Assembly: GCF_016616885.1 (NCBI RefSeq)
Contig: NZ_CP067102.1
Span: forward strand, 7,406,501 to 7,470,500
DNA: 64,000 nucleotides
Direction: 5' to 3'
DNA from: Bradyrhizobium diazoefficiens
GTDB lineage: Bacteria > Pseudomonadota > Alphaproteobacteria > Rhizobiales > Xanthobacteraceae
Shown: piece after piece, positions 18,604 to 28,317 of the stretch
Layout: every line of letters starts with the position of its first letter
Numbering within the stretch: position 1 is the stretch's first letter
Made by a program: the position numbers and the translations under genes
Notes under the pieces: model-generated
What the model was told of the DNA's origin: nothing
Seen by the model: only the letters and a program-made list of their open reading frames with translations
Databases searched by the model: none

Positions 18604-18651
18604 GATTATCAAGTCCTGCCGGATGATCCTTCCCAGACTTCTCTGATTATC
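18604..18651 (+). promoter_or_regulatory. GATTATC operator cluster before the MFS gene
   Basis: GATTATC at 18604-18610 and 18645-18651 with GATGATC at 18622-18628, in the 117-bp emrA-emrB gap. The spacing between the outer copies is 41 bp, about four helical turns. This suggests a second, regulated promoter inside the pump operon. Confidence 0.42.
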
Positions 18652-18701
18652 GAAACCATCCGTCTAACGCATCCTGTCTCTGTAACCGAGACGAGGCTTC
18701 C

Positions 18702-20321
18702 ATGAGCACGCTTCAACCGACCCTCAACACCGCTTCCGCCGCCAATCTCCCCGCCCCGCAAGCTGCTCCCGCAACGCCGGCCGTGTCCGCCAAAACGTGG
18801 ATCGCGGTGATCGGCGCCACGCTCGGTGCGTTCATGGCGGTGCTGAACATCCAGATCGTCAACGCCTCGCTCGCCGACATCCAGGGCGCGATCGGCGCGG
18901 GCATCGATGACGGCGGCTGGATCTCGACTTCCTATCTGATCGCCGAGATCGTGGTGATTCCGCTGTCCGGCTGGCTGGCGCAGGTGATCTCGATCCGGAT
19001 CTATCTGCTCGCCAACGCGATCCTGTTCCTGGTCCTGTCGGCGGCTTGCGCGCTGGCGCAGGACCTGCCGCAGATGATCGTGCTGCGCGCCGTACAAGGT
19101 TTCACCGGCGGCGTGCTGATCCCGATGGCGTTCACGCTGATCATCACGCTGCTGCCGCGTGCGAAGCAGCCGGTGGGCCTTGCGCTGTATGCGCTGTCGG
19201 CGACGTTTGCGCCGGCGATCGGCCCGACCATCGGCGGCTATCTCACCGAGAACTTTGGCTGGCAGTACATCTTCTACGTCAACCTCGTGCCAGGCGCTAT
19301 CATGGTCGGCATGCTCTGGTATGCGCTCGAGCCTAAGCCGATGAAACTATCGCTGCTCCGCGACGGCGACTGGGCCGGCATCATCACCATGGCGATCGGC
19401 CTGTCAGCGTTGCAGACCGTGCTGGAGGAAGGCAACAAGGACGACTGGTTCGGCTCGCCCTTTATCGTCAAGCTCAGCGTGATTGCTGCCGTGGCGCTGA
19501 CAGCATTCCTCATCATCGAGTTGACCGTCGAGAAGCCGCTGTTGAACCTGCGCCTGCTGGTCCGCCGCAATTTCGGCTTCGGCATGCTCGCCAACTTCCT
19601 GCTCGGCATCGCGCTCTACGGTTCGGTGTTCATCCTGCCGCAATATCTATCGCGCATCCAGGGCTACAATTCCGAACAGATCGGCATGGTGCTGGCCTGG
19701 ACCGGATTGCCGCAGCTGCTGCTGATCCCGCTGGTGCCGCGGCTGATGCAGAAGTTCGACGCGCGGATCATCATCGGCATTGGCTTCATCCTGTTCGCCG
19801 CATCTAACTTCATGAACATCTACATGACCAACGACTACGGCGCCGATCAGCTGTTGTGGTCCAACGTCGTTCGCGCCATCGGCCAGGCGCTGGTGCTGGC
19901 GCCACTGTCGGCGGTGGCGACCGCCGGCATCGAGCCGGCGAATGCGGGCTCGGCCTCCGGCCTCTTCAACATGATGCGCAATCTCGGCGGCGCCGTCGGC
20001 ATCGCGCTGCTGCAGACCGTGCTGACCAAGCGCGAGCAGTATCACTCCAACGTGCTGATGCAGTCGGTCTCGGTGTTCGAGCAGGCCACCCGCACGCGGC
20101 TGGAGCAGCTCACGCAGTACTTCGTCAATCACGGCGTGCTCGGCCGTGCGGATGCCGCGCATCGCGCCTATGTCGCGATCGGTCATACCGTCCAGAAGCA
20201 AGCCTATATCCTCGCCTTCAGCGACACCTTCTATCTGCTCGGCATGGCGCTAATCGTGGCCCTGATCGCCGTCCTCTTCCTGAAGAAGCCCGGCCATGTC
20301 TCGGCCGGTAGCGCCCACTGA
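18702..20321 (+). CDS. emrB: DHA2 family MFS multidrug exporter (EmrB type)
   Basis: Proton-driven inner-membrane drug exporter with about 14 membrane segments and a soluble N-terminal tail of about 25 residues. Family signatures are seen: LNIQIVNASLADIQ after helix 1, GWISTSYLIAEIVVIPLSGWLA, LRAVQGFTGGVLIPM and the antiporter motif C region around ATFAPAIGPTIGG. The 539 residues are normal. It works with the EmrA-like adaptor upstream. The outer-membrane channel is not in the window. Confidence 0.92.
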   Translation: MSTLQPTLNTASAANLPAPQAAPATPAVSAKTWIAVIGATLGAFMAVLNIQIVNASLADIQGAIGAGIDDGGWISTSYLIAEIVVIPLSGWLAQVISIRIYLLANAILFLVLSAACALAQDLPQMIVLRAVQGFTGGVLIPMAFTLIITLLPRAKQPVGLALYALSATFAPAIGPTIGGYLTENFGWQYIFYVNLVPGAIMVGMLWYALEPKPMKLSLLRDGDWAGIITMAIGLSALQTVLEEGNKDDWFGSPFIVKLSVIAAVALTAFLIIELTVEKPLLNLRLLVRRNFGFGMLANFLLGIALYGSVFILPQYLSRIQGYNSEQIGMVLAWTGLPQLLLIPLVPRLMQKFDARIIIGIGFILFAASNFMNIYMTNDYGADQLLWSNVVRAIGQALVLAPLSAVATAGIEPANAGSASGLFNMMRNLGGAVGIALLQTVLTKREQYHSNVLMQSVSVFEQATRTRLEQLTQYFVNHGVLGRADAAHRAYVAIGHTVQKQAYILAFSDTFYLLGMALIVALIAVLFLKKPGHVSAGSAH

Positions 20322-20348
20322 CCACAACTTGAAGCAAGGAGAACGACC

Positions 20349-20810
20349 ATGAAGCCCCGCATGAATTTCTACCAGGCCGCCCCCGACACGATGAAGGCGC
20401 TGATGGCGCTGGAAGAGCAGATCCAGTCGAGCGGACTCGAGAAATCGCTGATCGAGCTCGTCAAGATCCGGGCCTCGCAGATCAACGGCTGCGCCTTCTG
20501 CATCAACATGCACACCGAGGATGCCCGCAAACGCGGCGAGACCGAGCAGCGCATCTATCTGCTCAACGCCTGGCGTGAATCCCCGCTCTACACCGACCGC
20601 GAGCGCGCCGCGCTGGCCTGGACCGAGTCGGTGACGCTGATCTCCGAGACGCATGCTCCAGACGATGTCTACGGCGAGGTCCGCGCGCAATTTTCCGATG
20701 CGGAGACAGTGAACCTGACCATGCTGATCGGCGCCATCAATGCCTGGAACAGGCTGGCGATCGCGTTCCGCGCGGTCCATCCGGTGAAGGTGAAAGCGTC
20801 GGTGGCGTGA
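20349..20810 (+). CDS. carboxymuconolactone decarboxylase / AhpD-family protein
   Basis: 153-residue alkylhydroperoxidase-like protein. The redox centre CAFCINMH (Cys-x-x-Cys with His) is intact, as in AhpD peroxidase relatives, and the preceding LVKIRASQINGC is the family signature. It lies 27 bp after the MFS gene and is probably in the efflux operon, hinting at combined export and detoxification. The enzymatic substrate is unknown. Confidence 0.88.
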   Translation: MKPRMNFYQAAPDTMKALMALEEQIQSSGLEKSLIELVKIRASQINGCAFCINMHTEDARKRGETEQRIYLLNAWRESPLYTDRERAALAWTESVTLISETHAPDDVYGEVRAQFSDAETVNLTMLIGAINAWNRLAIAFRAVHPVKVKASVA

Positions 20811-20837
20811 GCCGCGGCGCGCCCAGGCGCCTGTCTC

Positions 20838-20931
20838 GTAGGGTGGGCAAAGCGAAAGCGTGCCCACCGCATCCTCGAAGAACGCGAGAGAAGACGTGGG
20901 CACGGCGCAAGCGCGCCTTTGCGCACCCTAC
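20838..20931. repeat. palindromic intergenic repeat, family A copy 3
   Basis: Begins GTAGGGTGGGCAAAG and ends with CTTTGCGCACCCTAC, one base off a perfect inverted copy, with an inner GTGCCCACC/CGTGGGCAC pair. It lies between convergent genes (20810 and 20950). Confidence 0.82.
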
Positions 20932-20949
20932 GGCAGCGGAGTATGCGGC

Positions 20950-21810
20950 TTACACGGCCGTCGCCTTGGCGAACTCCACATAGATCTCGCGCAGACGCGC
21001 GGCAAGCGGACCGGGCTTGCCGTCGCCCACCTTCTTTCCGTCGATCGCCACCACCGGCTGGACAAACAGTGAGGCCGAGGTCGCGAAGGCCTCCTTTGCG
21101 GCTAGCGCCTCTTCCACCGTGAAGGAGCGCTCCTCGACGCGGAGCTGACGCTCTTCGGCGAGCGCGACGACGGCCTTGCGGGTGCAGCCCGGCAGGATCG
21201 CGTTGGAGTTCTTGCGGGTGACGATAACGTCGTCCTTGGTGAGGATGAACGCCGACGACGAGCCGCCTTCGGTGACGTAGCCGTCTTCCAGCATCCAGGC
21301 CTCGCCGGCGCCGGCCTCGGCCGCCGCCTGCTTCGCCAGCACCTGCGCCAGCAGGGCCACGCTCTTGATGTCACGCCGCTCCCAGCGGATGTCGGGCACC
21401 GTGATCACGTTGATGCCGGTCTTGGCGGAAGCTGCGTTGATGATGTCCTTCTCCGAGGTGAACATCACCAGGCTCGACTTGACGTCGCCCTTCGGGAAAG
21501 CGAAGTCGCGGCCCTTGTCGGCGCCCCGCGTGACCTGGAGATACACCAGGCCGTTTACTACCTTGTTGCGAGCGATCAGCTCCTTCTGGATCTCGGTGAT
21601 GCGCTCGACCGTCTCCGGCAACCTCAAGCTGATCTCGCCGACCGAGCGCTCCAGCCGCGCCAGATGCGAGGCGTTGTCGACCAGCTTGCCGTCGAGCACG
21701 GCCGAGACCTCGTAGATGCCGTCGGCAAACAGGAAGCCGCGATCGAGCACCGAGATCTTCGCGTCCGAGAGCGAGACGAATGAGCCGTTGACGTAGGCGG
21801 TCGAATCCAA
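20950..21810 (-). CDS. dat: D-amino acid transaminase (class IV PLP aminotransferase)
   Basis: Class IV aminotransferase, 286 aa from a TTG at 21810 that has GGAGA seven bases upstream. The ATG further upstream (21888) would add 26 unlike residues. Seen are LDRGFLFADGIYEV, the PLP lysine in RRDIKSVALL, and the phosphate-binding EGGSSSAFI with NAILPGCTR. D-alanine/D-glutamate transaminase is the closest type. Branched-chain enzymes and 4-amino-4-deoxychorismate lyase are related alternatives. It follows the Glu/Asp-type ABC genes by 93 bp, so it may help use imported amino acids. Confidence 0.82.
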   Translation of the reverse strand: MDSTAYVNGSFVSLSDAKISVLDRGFLFADGIYEVSAVLDGKLVDNASHLARLERSVGEISLRLPETVERITEIQKELIARNKVVNGLVYLQVTRGADKGRDFAFPKGDVKSSLVMFTSEKDIINAASAKTGINVITVPDIRWERRDIKSVALLAQVLAKQAAAEAGAGEAWMLEDGYVTEGGSSSAFILTKDDVIVTRKNSNAILPGCTRKAVVALAEERQLRVEERSFTVEEALAAKEAFATSASLFVQPVVAIDGKKVGDGKPGPLAARLREIYVEFAKATAV

Positions 21811-21903
21811 GGAGGTCTCCTGGCGGGAAAGGGGGATTTGGGGCGTTATACGCGAAACGGAGGTGCCGAGCACCCCTCTATTCGTCAATCTGAGGCGGCG
21901 GAG

Positions 21904-22635
<732 letters not shown>

Positions 22636-22643
22636 GACAGGCC

Positions 22644-23336
22644 CTAACGAAGGATGGCGATGCGCGCCTGGAGGCGGCGGACGCCAAAGGACGCGATACA
22701 GGAAATGGTGAAGTAGACGACGGCGGCGAACAGGTACATCTCGACCAGACGGCCGTCGCGCTGCGCGACCTTGCTGGCCGCACCGAGGAAGTCCGTGATT
22801 GACAGCACGTAGACCAGCGAGGTGTCCTGGAACAGCACGATGGTCTGCGTGATCAGCACCGGCAGCATGTTGCGGAACGCCTGCGGCAGCACGACGTAGC
22901 GCATGGTCTGCGCGTAAGTCAGGCCGAGCGCGTTGGCCGCAGCCGGCTGCCCGCGCGAGATCGACTGGATGCCGGCGCGCATGATCTCGGAGAAATACGC
23001 CGCCTCGAACATGATGAAGGTGATGAGCGAGGACGCGAACGCGCCGACGCTAATCGGCCGCGAGGCGCCGGTGAGCCACTGTCCGATATAGGGCACCAGG
23101 AAGTAGAACCAGAAGATCACCAGCACCAGCGGCAGCGAGCGCATGAAGTCGACATAGAGGCCGGCGATGCGTCCCAGCGTCTTGAGGCCGGAGAGCCGCA
23201 TCAGCGCGATCGCGGTGCCGAAGACGAGGCCGCCGAGCGCGGACAGCGCCGTCAGCATCACCGTGAAGCTCATGCCTTCGTAGAACAGATAGGGCAGCGC
23301 GCGGATGATAACGCCGAAATCGAAATTGCTGAACAT
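22644..23336 (-). CDS. gltK: polar amino-acid ABC transporter permease (GltK type)
   Basis: Inner-membrane permease with about five helices and the HisMQ coupling block ([31 protein letters not shown]). Start ATG 23336 gives MFSNFDFGV, 230 aa. A start at 23372 would overlap the upstream permease gene. It pairs with the GltJ-type permease, which ends 4 bp before. Confidence 0.92.
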   Translation of the reverse strand: MFSNFDFGVIIRALPYLFYEGMSFTVMLTALSALGGLVFGTAIALMRLSGLKTLGRIAGLYVDFMRSLPLVLVIFWFYFLVPYIGQWLTGASRPISVGAFASSLITFIMFEAAYFSEIMRAGIQSISRGQPAAANALGLTYAQTMRYVVLPQAFRNMLPVLITQTIVLFQDTSLVYVLSITDFLGAASKVAQRDGRLVEMYLFAAVVYFTISCIASFGVRRLQARIAILR

Positions 23337-23340
23337 GGCG

Positions 23341-24072
23341 CTATTTCCCCGTGATGTAGCCGGGGATCGCAACGTGGCGCTCGAGGAAGCGCATCGCGGT
23401 CACGACGACGGCGTTGACGAGAAGATAGAGCAGCGTTGCTGCGGTAAAGGCCTCGAACACCTGGAACGAGAATTCCTGCATCGAGCGCGCCTGTCCGGTC
23501 AGCTCGAGCAGGCCGATGGTGATGGCGACCGCGGTGTTCTTGATGGTGTTGAGGAACTCGGAGGTCAGCGGCGGCAGGATGATGCGGAACGCCATCGGCA
23601 GCAGCACATAGCGATAGCCCTGCACCGTGGTCAGCCCGAGCGCGGTCGCGGCCATCTTCTGCCCGCGCGGCAGCGAGCCGATGCCGGCCTGCAATTGCAC
23701 GGCGACGCGCGCCGACATGAAGAAACCGATGCCGATCGCCGCCGTCCAGAACGGCGCGTTCGGCAACTGCTTCAGCCACAGGCCGGCAGACTTCGGCAGC
23801 AGCTCCGGCAGCACGAAGAACCACAGGAACAGCTGCACCAGCAGCGGCATGTTCCGGAAGAATTCGACGTAACAAAAGCCGAACCAGTTGGCGCCCTTCG
23901 ACGGCAGCGTGCGCAGCACGCCGACGACCGAGCCAGTGATCAGCGCGATGATCCAGGCCAGCATCCCGGTTTCGAGGGTCAGCACCAGTCCCGACAGCAG
24001 CATGTCGAGATAGGTGCCGGTCCCCATCGGGTTCGGCTGGAAGAAGATTCCCCAGTTCCAATGGTAGTTCAC
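23341..24072 (-). CDS. gltJ: polar amino-acid ABC transporter permease (GltJ type)
   Basis: Second permease of the importer, 243 aa, with about five membrane helices and the coupling block LPRGQKMAATALGLTTVQGYRYVLLPMAFRIILP. It lies between gltI and gltK. The 125-bp gap to gltI contains two strong hairpins that could adjust its level relative to the binding protein. Confidence 0.92.
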   Translation of the reverse strand: MNYHWNWGIFFQPNPMGTGTYLDMLLSGLVLTLETGMLAWIIALITGSVVGVLRTLPSKGANWFGFCYVEFFRNMPLLVQLFLWFFVLPELLPKSAGLWLKQLPNAPFWTAAIGIGFFMSARVAVQLQAGIGSLPRGQKMAATALGLTTVQGYRYVLLPMAFRIILPPLTSEFLNTIKNTAVAITIGLLELTGQARSMQEFSFQVFEAFTAATLLYLLVNAVVVTAMRFLERHVAIPGYITGK

Positions 24073-24127
24073 GTGTCCCCCGCGCGAACGCGCCCTCTAG
24101 AGAAGTCTTGGGCGTCTATGCAAATGT

Positions 24128-24186
24128 CCGGCCACTCCCTCCAGAATGGCCGGAATGTCTTCCCTCTCCCCGCACGCGGGGAGAGG
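24128..24186 (-). promoter_or_regulatory. double hairpin in the gltI-gltJ gap
   Basis: CCGGCCA (24128-24134) pairs with TGGCCGG (24147-24153). CCTCTCCCCGC (24163-24173) pairs with GCGGGGAGAGG (24176-24186), an 11-bp stem 11 bases past the gltI stop. It probably protects the binding-protein mRNA or partly terminates it, which fits the excess of binding protein usual for such systems. The second stem resembles the CTCTCC...GGAGAG repeats near 59116. Confidence 0.55.
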
Positions 24187-24197
24187 CGAACAGCATC

Positions 24198-25109
24198 TTA
24201 CTTATAGTCGTCCGGGTTCGGCGAGTCCGTGGGCTTGGCGAATTCGTGCTTCAACTCGGGCGAGATCGGCGTGTTGAGGTTCAGGCCCTTCGGCGGGATC
24301 TTCTGGGTGAACCATTTGTCGTAGATCTTCTCGCCTTCGCCGGAGGTGTAGAGCGCAGCGGTTGCCGCATCGACCACCTTCTTGAACGGCGCGTCGTCCT
24401 TGCGCAGCATGATGCCGTAGGGCTCTGGCTTGGAGAACGCATCCTTCGAGATGACGTAGTCGTCCGGCGACTTCGAGCCGGCCACGAGGCTGGCGAGCAG
24501 GATGTCGTCCATCACGAACGCGACCGCGCGGTCGGTCTCGACCATCAGGAAGGCTTCGGCGTGGTCCTTGGCCGGGATGATGTTGGCGCCGAGCTTCTTC
24601 TCGACGTTGGCTTCGGTCAGCTGCTTGATGTTGGTCGTGCCCGCGGTCGAGACCACCGTCTTGCCCTTGAGGTCGTCGATCGACTTCAGGCCGCTCGACT
24701 TCTTGAACACGTAGCGGCTGGCGGTCAGGTAGTGGGTGTTGGTGAAGGCGACCTGCTTCTGGCGCTCGGCATTGTTGGTGGTCGAGCCGCATTCGAGGTC
24801 GATGGTGCCGTTGGCCATCAGCGGGATACGGGTCGCCGAGGTGACGGGATTGAGCTTGACCTCGAGCTTGTCGAGCTTGAGCTCCTTCTTCACGGCGTCG
24901 ACGACCTTGTAGCAGATGTCCATCGCGAACCCGACGGACTTCTGGTTGTCGTCGAGATAGGAGAACGGGATCGAGGAATCGCGGAAGCCCAGCGTGATCG
25001 CGCCGGTGTCCTTGATGTTCTTCAGCGTGCCGGTGAGCTCCTCGGCCCCAGCCTGGCTCATGGCAAAGGTCGCGACGAGCGCGAGGCCGATGTGACGGAA
25101 ATGTTTCAC
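24198..25109 (-). CDS. gltI: glutamate/aspartate-type periplasmic binding protein (GltI)
   Basis: Solute-binding protein, 303 aa, with a GTG start at 25109 preceded by AAGGGGAGA. The signal peptide ends near QAGA. The mature protein has GAITLGFRDSSIPFSYLDDN, GFAMDICYKVVDAV and a lobe-2 LKGKTVVSTAGTTN, as in Glu/Asp-binding family members. It is the first gene of gltIJKL. Ligand specificity is inferred from overall resemblance only. Confidence 0.9.
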   Translation of the reverse strand: MKHFRHIGLALVATFAMSQAGAEELTGTLKNIKDTGAITLGFRDSSIPFSYLDDNQKSVGFAMDICYKVVDAVKKELKLDKLEVKLNPVTSATRIPLMANGTIDLECGSTTNNAERQKQVAFTNTHYLTASRYVFKKSSGLKSIDDLKGKTVVSTAGTTNIKQLTEANVEKKLGANIIPAKDHAEAFLMVETDRAVAFVMDDILLASLVAGSKSPDDYVISKDAFSKPEPYGIMLRKDDAPFKKVVDAATAALYTSGEGEKIYDKWFTQKIPPKGLNLNTPISPELKHEFAKPTDSPNPDDYK

Positions 25110-25193
25110 TTTTTCTCCCCTTTCAGGATGATGCGGCCGGATGCAAGCACAAATCAGGCCGGAATAGAATGTAACTTTCGACGAGATCGAAGC

Positions 25194-26579
25194 TCAGGTT
25201 AACGGCCGCGGCAATTCGCCGAGATCCCAGAACAGCCCGGCCATCACCGTCAAGGCCTCTTCGGTCAATGGCAGCAGGATGTGCTCATTGGGCGCATGCT
25301 GGGAGCAGCCGGGATAGGAGTGCGGGACCCAGATCGTCGGCAGGCCCAGAATCTCGGAAAACACGTCGTTCGGCAGCGAACCGCCGAAGTTCGGCAGCAC
25401 CGCCGGCACCTTGCCGGTGGTGTTTTGGACCGAATCCGCCGCCCATTTGATCCAGGGGCTGTCGAAATCGGTGCGCGAGGCCGCAAAGCTCTGGGCCGCC
25501 CGGACCTCGACCATCGGAAAGCCGCGTTCGACCAGATGGGCGCGGACGGCATCGATCAGACCATCGACCTTGGTGCCGACTACGAAACGCAGTTGCAGCA
25601 CGGCGTTGGCGTGACCCGGAATGGCGTTGGCAGGCTTCTCGATATTGCCCGACGACATCGCCAGCACTTCCAGCGTGTTCCAGGCATAGAGCCGCTCGGC
25701 CGCGGACAGGCCGTCCTCGCCCCAATTCTCCGCAAGCGCGGGCTCGTCCTCGGTCGGCACCACCTGCACGTCGGCAAGGTAGCTGCGGATCTGGTTGGTG
25801 AGCCGCGGCGGCTTCAGGGCGTCGAGCTGAAGCCGGCCATGGCCGTCGACCAGCGTCGAAATCGCGTTGACCAGGATGGTCGCGGGGTTGGCGAGCACGC
25901 CGCCCCAATTGCCGGAATGATGGCCGCCGTCGCGCAAATTCACGTCGAGATGGATGCGGATGCCGCCACGGCAGCCCAGGAACAGCGTCGGCTGATCCGC
26001 CGACAGCCGCGGCCCATCGGAGGCCATGAACAGATCGGCCTTGAGCGCGTCGCGGTTGAGGTCGCAGACCTTGCCGAGATCAGGCGAGCCGATCTCCTCG
26101 CCCATCTCGACGATGAATTTTGCGTTGAAGCCGAGCTTGCCGCCGCGGGCCTCGCGCACCGCGCGGAGCGCGGCCATGTTGATGCTGTGCTGGCCCTTGT
26201 TGTCGGCGGTGCCGCGGCCATAGAGGCGAGTGCCTGCCGGCGTCGTGCGCCAGGGATCGCGGCCGTCGCGCCACTCGCCCTCCATGCCATCGACGACGTC
26301 GCCATGGCCGTAGACCAGCACGGTCGGCAGTGACGCGCTCTCGTGATGCTCGGCAAACAGGAACGGCGCCTTGCCGCTCGGGGATTCGACCAGACGGCTG
26401 GTGAAATCGAGCGCGGCGAAGGAGGGCATCATCTCCTGTTCCAGATAGGCACGCAGCTCGGGGCCGCGCGACGGATTCTGGCTTTCGGTCTTGAAGCCGA
26501 CGCGGCGGTCGAGTTCAGCGAGGAACGCGCCGGATTTGAAGTCGTCCCGGGCGCGGGCGATGGCGTCGGCTCTGGTCAT
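25194..26579 (-). CDS. M20 family metallopeptidase
   Basis: Two-zinc aminoacylase/carboxypeptidase-type hydrolase, 461 aa from ATG 26579. The frame is open further upstream but that part is low in complexity. Metal ligands are seen in YGHGDVVDG, RGTADNKGQH and VEMGEEIGSPD, and the dimerisation insert lies in the middle. It lacks a signal peptide, so it is cytoplasmic. The gltIJKL operon follows in the same direction after 84 bp, suggesting it cleaves peptides or N-acyl amino acids whose product is then handled with imported Glu/Asp. The start has no clear ribosome site. Confidence 0.85.
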   Translation of the reverse strand: MTRADAIARARDDFKSGAFLAELDRRVGFKTESQNPSRGPELRAYLEQEMMPSFAALDFTSRLVESPSGKAPFLFAEHHESASLPTVLVYGHGDVVDGMEGEWRDGRDPWRTTPAGTRLYGRGTADNKGQHSINMAALRAVREARGGKLGFNAKFIVEMGEEIGSPDLGKVCDLNRDALKADLFMASDGPRLSADQPTLFLGCRGGIRIHLDVNLRDGGHHSGNWGGVLANPATILVNAISTLVDGHGRLQLDALKPPRLTNQIRSYLADVQVVPTEDEPALAENWGEDGLSAAERLYAWNTLEVLAMSSGNIEKPANAIPGHANAVLQLRFVVGTKVDGLIDAVRAHLVERGFPMVEVRAAQSFAASRTDFDSPWIKWAADSVQNTTGKVPAVLPNFGGSLPNDVFSEILGLPTIWVPHSYPGCSQHAPNEHILLPLTEEALTVMAGLFWDLGELPRPLT

Positions 26580-26668
26580 TGGCTTGGTTTTCGAAACTTT
26601 TGGAGGAAGGACCTTACCCGACACGGGCAAGCCTTCGAAAGTGGCGGGGAGCTGGATAGTTCTTGAAG

Positions 26669-26705
26669 TTTTCCTGGAATGTTTTCTTGGAGTTTCTCTT
26701 GGGAT
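26669..26705. repeat. degenerate 11-13-bp repeats upstream of the M20 peptidase
   Basis: Three successive units, TTTTCCTGGAATG, TTTTCTTGGAG and TTTCTCTTGGGAT, form a pyrimidine-rich tract on the plus strand in the 280-bp divergent gap between the M20 and flavin monooxygenase genes. Confidence 0.4.
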
Positions 26706-26760
26706 TTCGTTCTTGCTCTCTTGAGATTGGCTTACCAAGGGCGGGAGTGCCGCCGATTTT

Positions 26761-26775
26761 GGCCTTGCCAAGGCC
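26761..26775. promoter_or_regulatory. perfect 15-bp palindrome, possible operator
   Basis: GGCCTTG-C-CAAGGCC, 85 bp before the flavin monooxygenase start and 182 bp before the M20 start. No regulator gene adjoins it. Confidence 0.35.
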
Positions 26776-26859
26776 CAACCATATGCAAGAACGTCGCCAA
26801 GTTGGGGCGCACATCTATCATTCGAAGAGCGCTCAGTACAGGGCGCCCGGGGGACCAGC

Positions 26860-28239
26860 ATGGCCAAGCAGATCAGGCTCAACGCATTTGCGATGAATTG
26901 CGTCGCCCATCAATCACCGGGCCTGTGGACCCATCCGCGCGACCGCACCGCCGAATATAACCGTCTGCCCTACTGGATCGATCTCGCCAAGACGCTGGAA
27001 CGCGGCCGTTTCGACGGGCTGTTCCTGGCCGACGTGCTCGGCGTCTACGATGTCTATGGCAACAGCCCTGACGCAGCCTTGCGCAATGCAGCACAGACAC
27101 CGTCGAACGAGCCGCTACTGCTGCTCTCGGCGATGGCCGCGGTCACCAAGAACCTGGGCTTCGGTGTCACCAGCAATCTATCCTTCGAGCCGCCCTACCC
27201 GTTCGCGCGGCGGATGTCGACACTCGACCATCTGACCGAGGGTCGGATCGGCTGGAACGTCGTCACCGGCTATCTCGACAGCGCCGCGCGCGGCGCCGGC
27301 AAGGACAAGCAGACCGGGCATGACGACCGCTACGATATCGCCGACGAATATATGGAGGTGGTCTACAAGCTCTGGGAAGGAAGCTGGGAGGATGACGCCG
27401 TGCTGCGGGATCGCAAGCGCGGCATCTTCACGGATCCGACAAAAGTTCATCGCGTCAATCATGAGAGCGCGAACTACCGCATCAACAATACCATCCACCT
27501 CAGCGAACCGTCGCCGCAGCGCACGCCCGTGCTGTACCAGGCCGGCACCTCGCCGCGCGGGCGGCAGTTCGCGGCCAAACATGCCGAATGCGTGTTCATG
27601 TCGGGACCTTCGGCCAAGATCATTGCGCCCCGCGTCTCCGCGATCCGCCAGGAAGCCGCCGCCTTCGGCCGCAACCCGGCCGAGATCCTGATGTTCAACA
27701 TGATGACGATCATCCTCGGCAATACCGAAGCCGAAGCGGCGGCGAAATATGCCGACTACCGGTCGCATATCAATCCGGAAGGCGCGCTTGCCCTGATGTC
27801 GGGATGGACCGGCATCGACTTCTCCGGCTACGAGCTCGATCAGCAGGTCCGTCACGTCCAGAACGATGCCGGTCGCAGCGCACTCGACAACGTCACCCGC
27901 GGCGATCCCGACCGCGTCTGGACCGTGCGCGACGTCATCGAGCATGTCGGCATCGGCGGCGCCGGCCCGGTCGTGGTGGGTACGCCCGAAAGCGTCGCTG
28001 ACAAGATCGAGGATTGGTTCGAGAAGACCGACGTCGACGGCCTCAACGTCGCCTTTGCGATCTCGCCCGGCGATTTCGAGGACATCGCCGACATGCTGGT
28101 GCCCGAGCTGACCAGGCGCGGACGGTACAAGCCGGACTACGCCAAGGGCACGCTGCGAGAGAAACTCTTTGGCGATGGTCGCGCGCGGCTCGACGCGCCG
28201 CATCCGGCGGCGGGGTATCGGGTGGGGAAGAAGGGGTAG
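26860..28239 (+). CDS. LLM-class flavin-dependent monooxygenase (NtaA/SnaA/DszA family), second copy
   Basis: 459-residue luciferase-fold monooxygenase, related to but distinct from the one at 7795. Seen are the N-terminal NAFAMNCVAHQSPGLW, the GRIGWNVVTGYLDSAARG block and TPVLYQAGTSPRGR. It stands alone with its own promoter region, divergent from the M20 peptidase and convergent with the ThDP enzyme. A flavin reductase partner is not nearby. The substrate is unknown, with sulfur- or nitrogen-containing organics the usual range. Confidence 0.88.
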   Translation: MAKQIRLNAFAMNCVAHQSPGLWTHPRDRTAEYNRLPYWIDLAKTLERGRFDGLFLADVLGVYDVYGNSPDAALRNAAQTPSNEPLLLLSAMAAVTKNLGFGVTSNLSFEPPYPFARRMSTLDHLTEGRIGWNVVTGYLDSAARGAGKDKQTGHDDRYDIADEYMEVVYKLWEGSWEDDAVLRDRKRGIFTDPTKVHRVNHESANYRINNTIHLSEPSPQRTPVLYQAGTSPRGRQFAAKHAECVFMSGPSAKIIAPRVSAIRQEAAAFGRNPAEILMFNMMTIILGNTEAEAAAKYADYRSHINPEGALALMSGWTGIDFSGYELDQQVRHVQNDAGRSALDNVTRGDPDRVWTVRDVIEHVGIGGAGPVVVGTPESVADKIEDWFEKTDVDGLNVAFAISPGDFEDIADMLVPELTRRGRYKPDYAKGTLREKLFGDGRARLDAPHPAAGYRVGKKG

Positions 28240-28317
28240 GACCCAGTGTCGTCCTGGCGAAACAGAAGTCGACGCTGGGATGACGCCTGGGAGGCACGCT
28301 GCCGCAGGCGCACCGCC

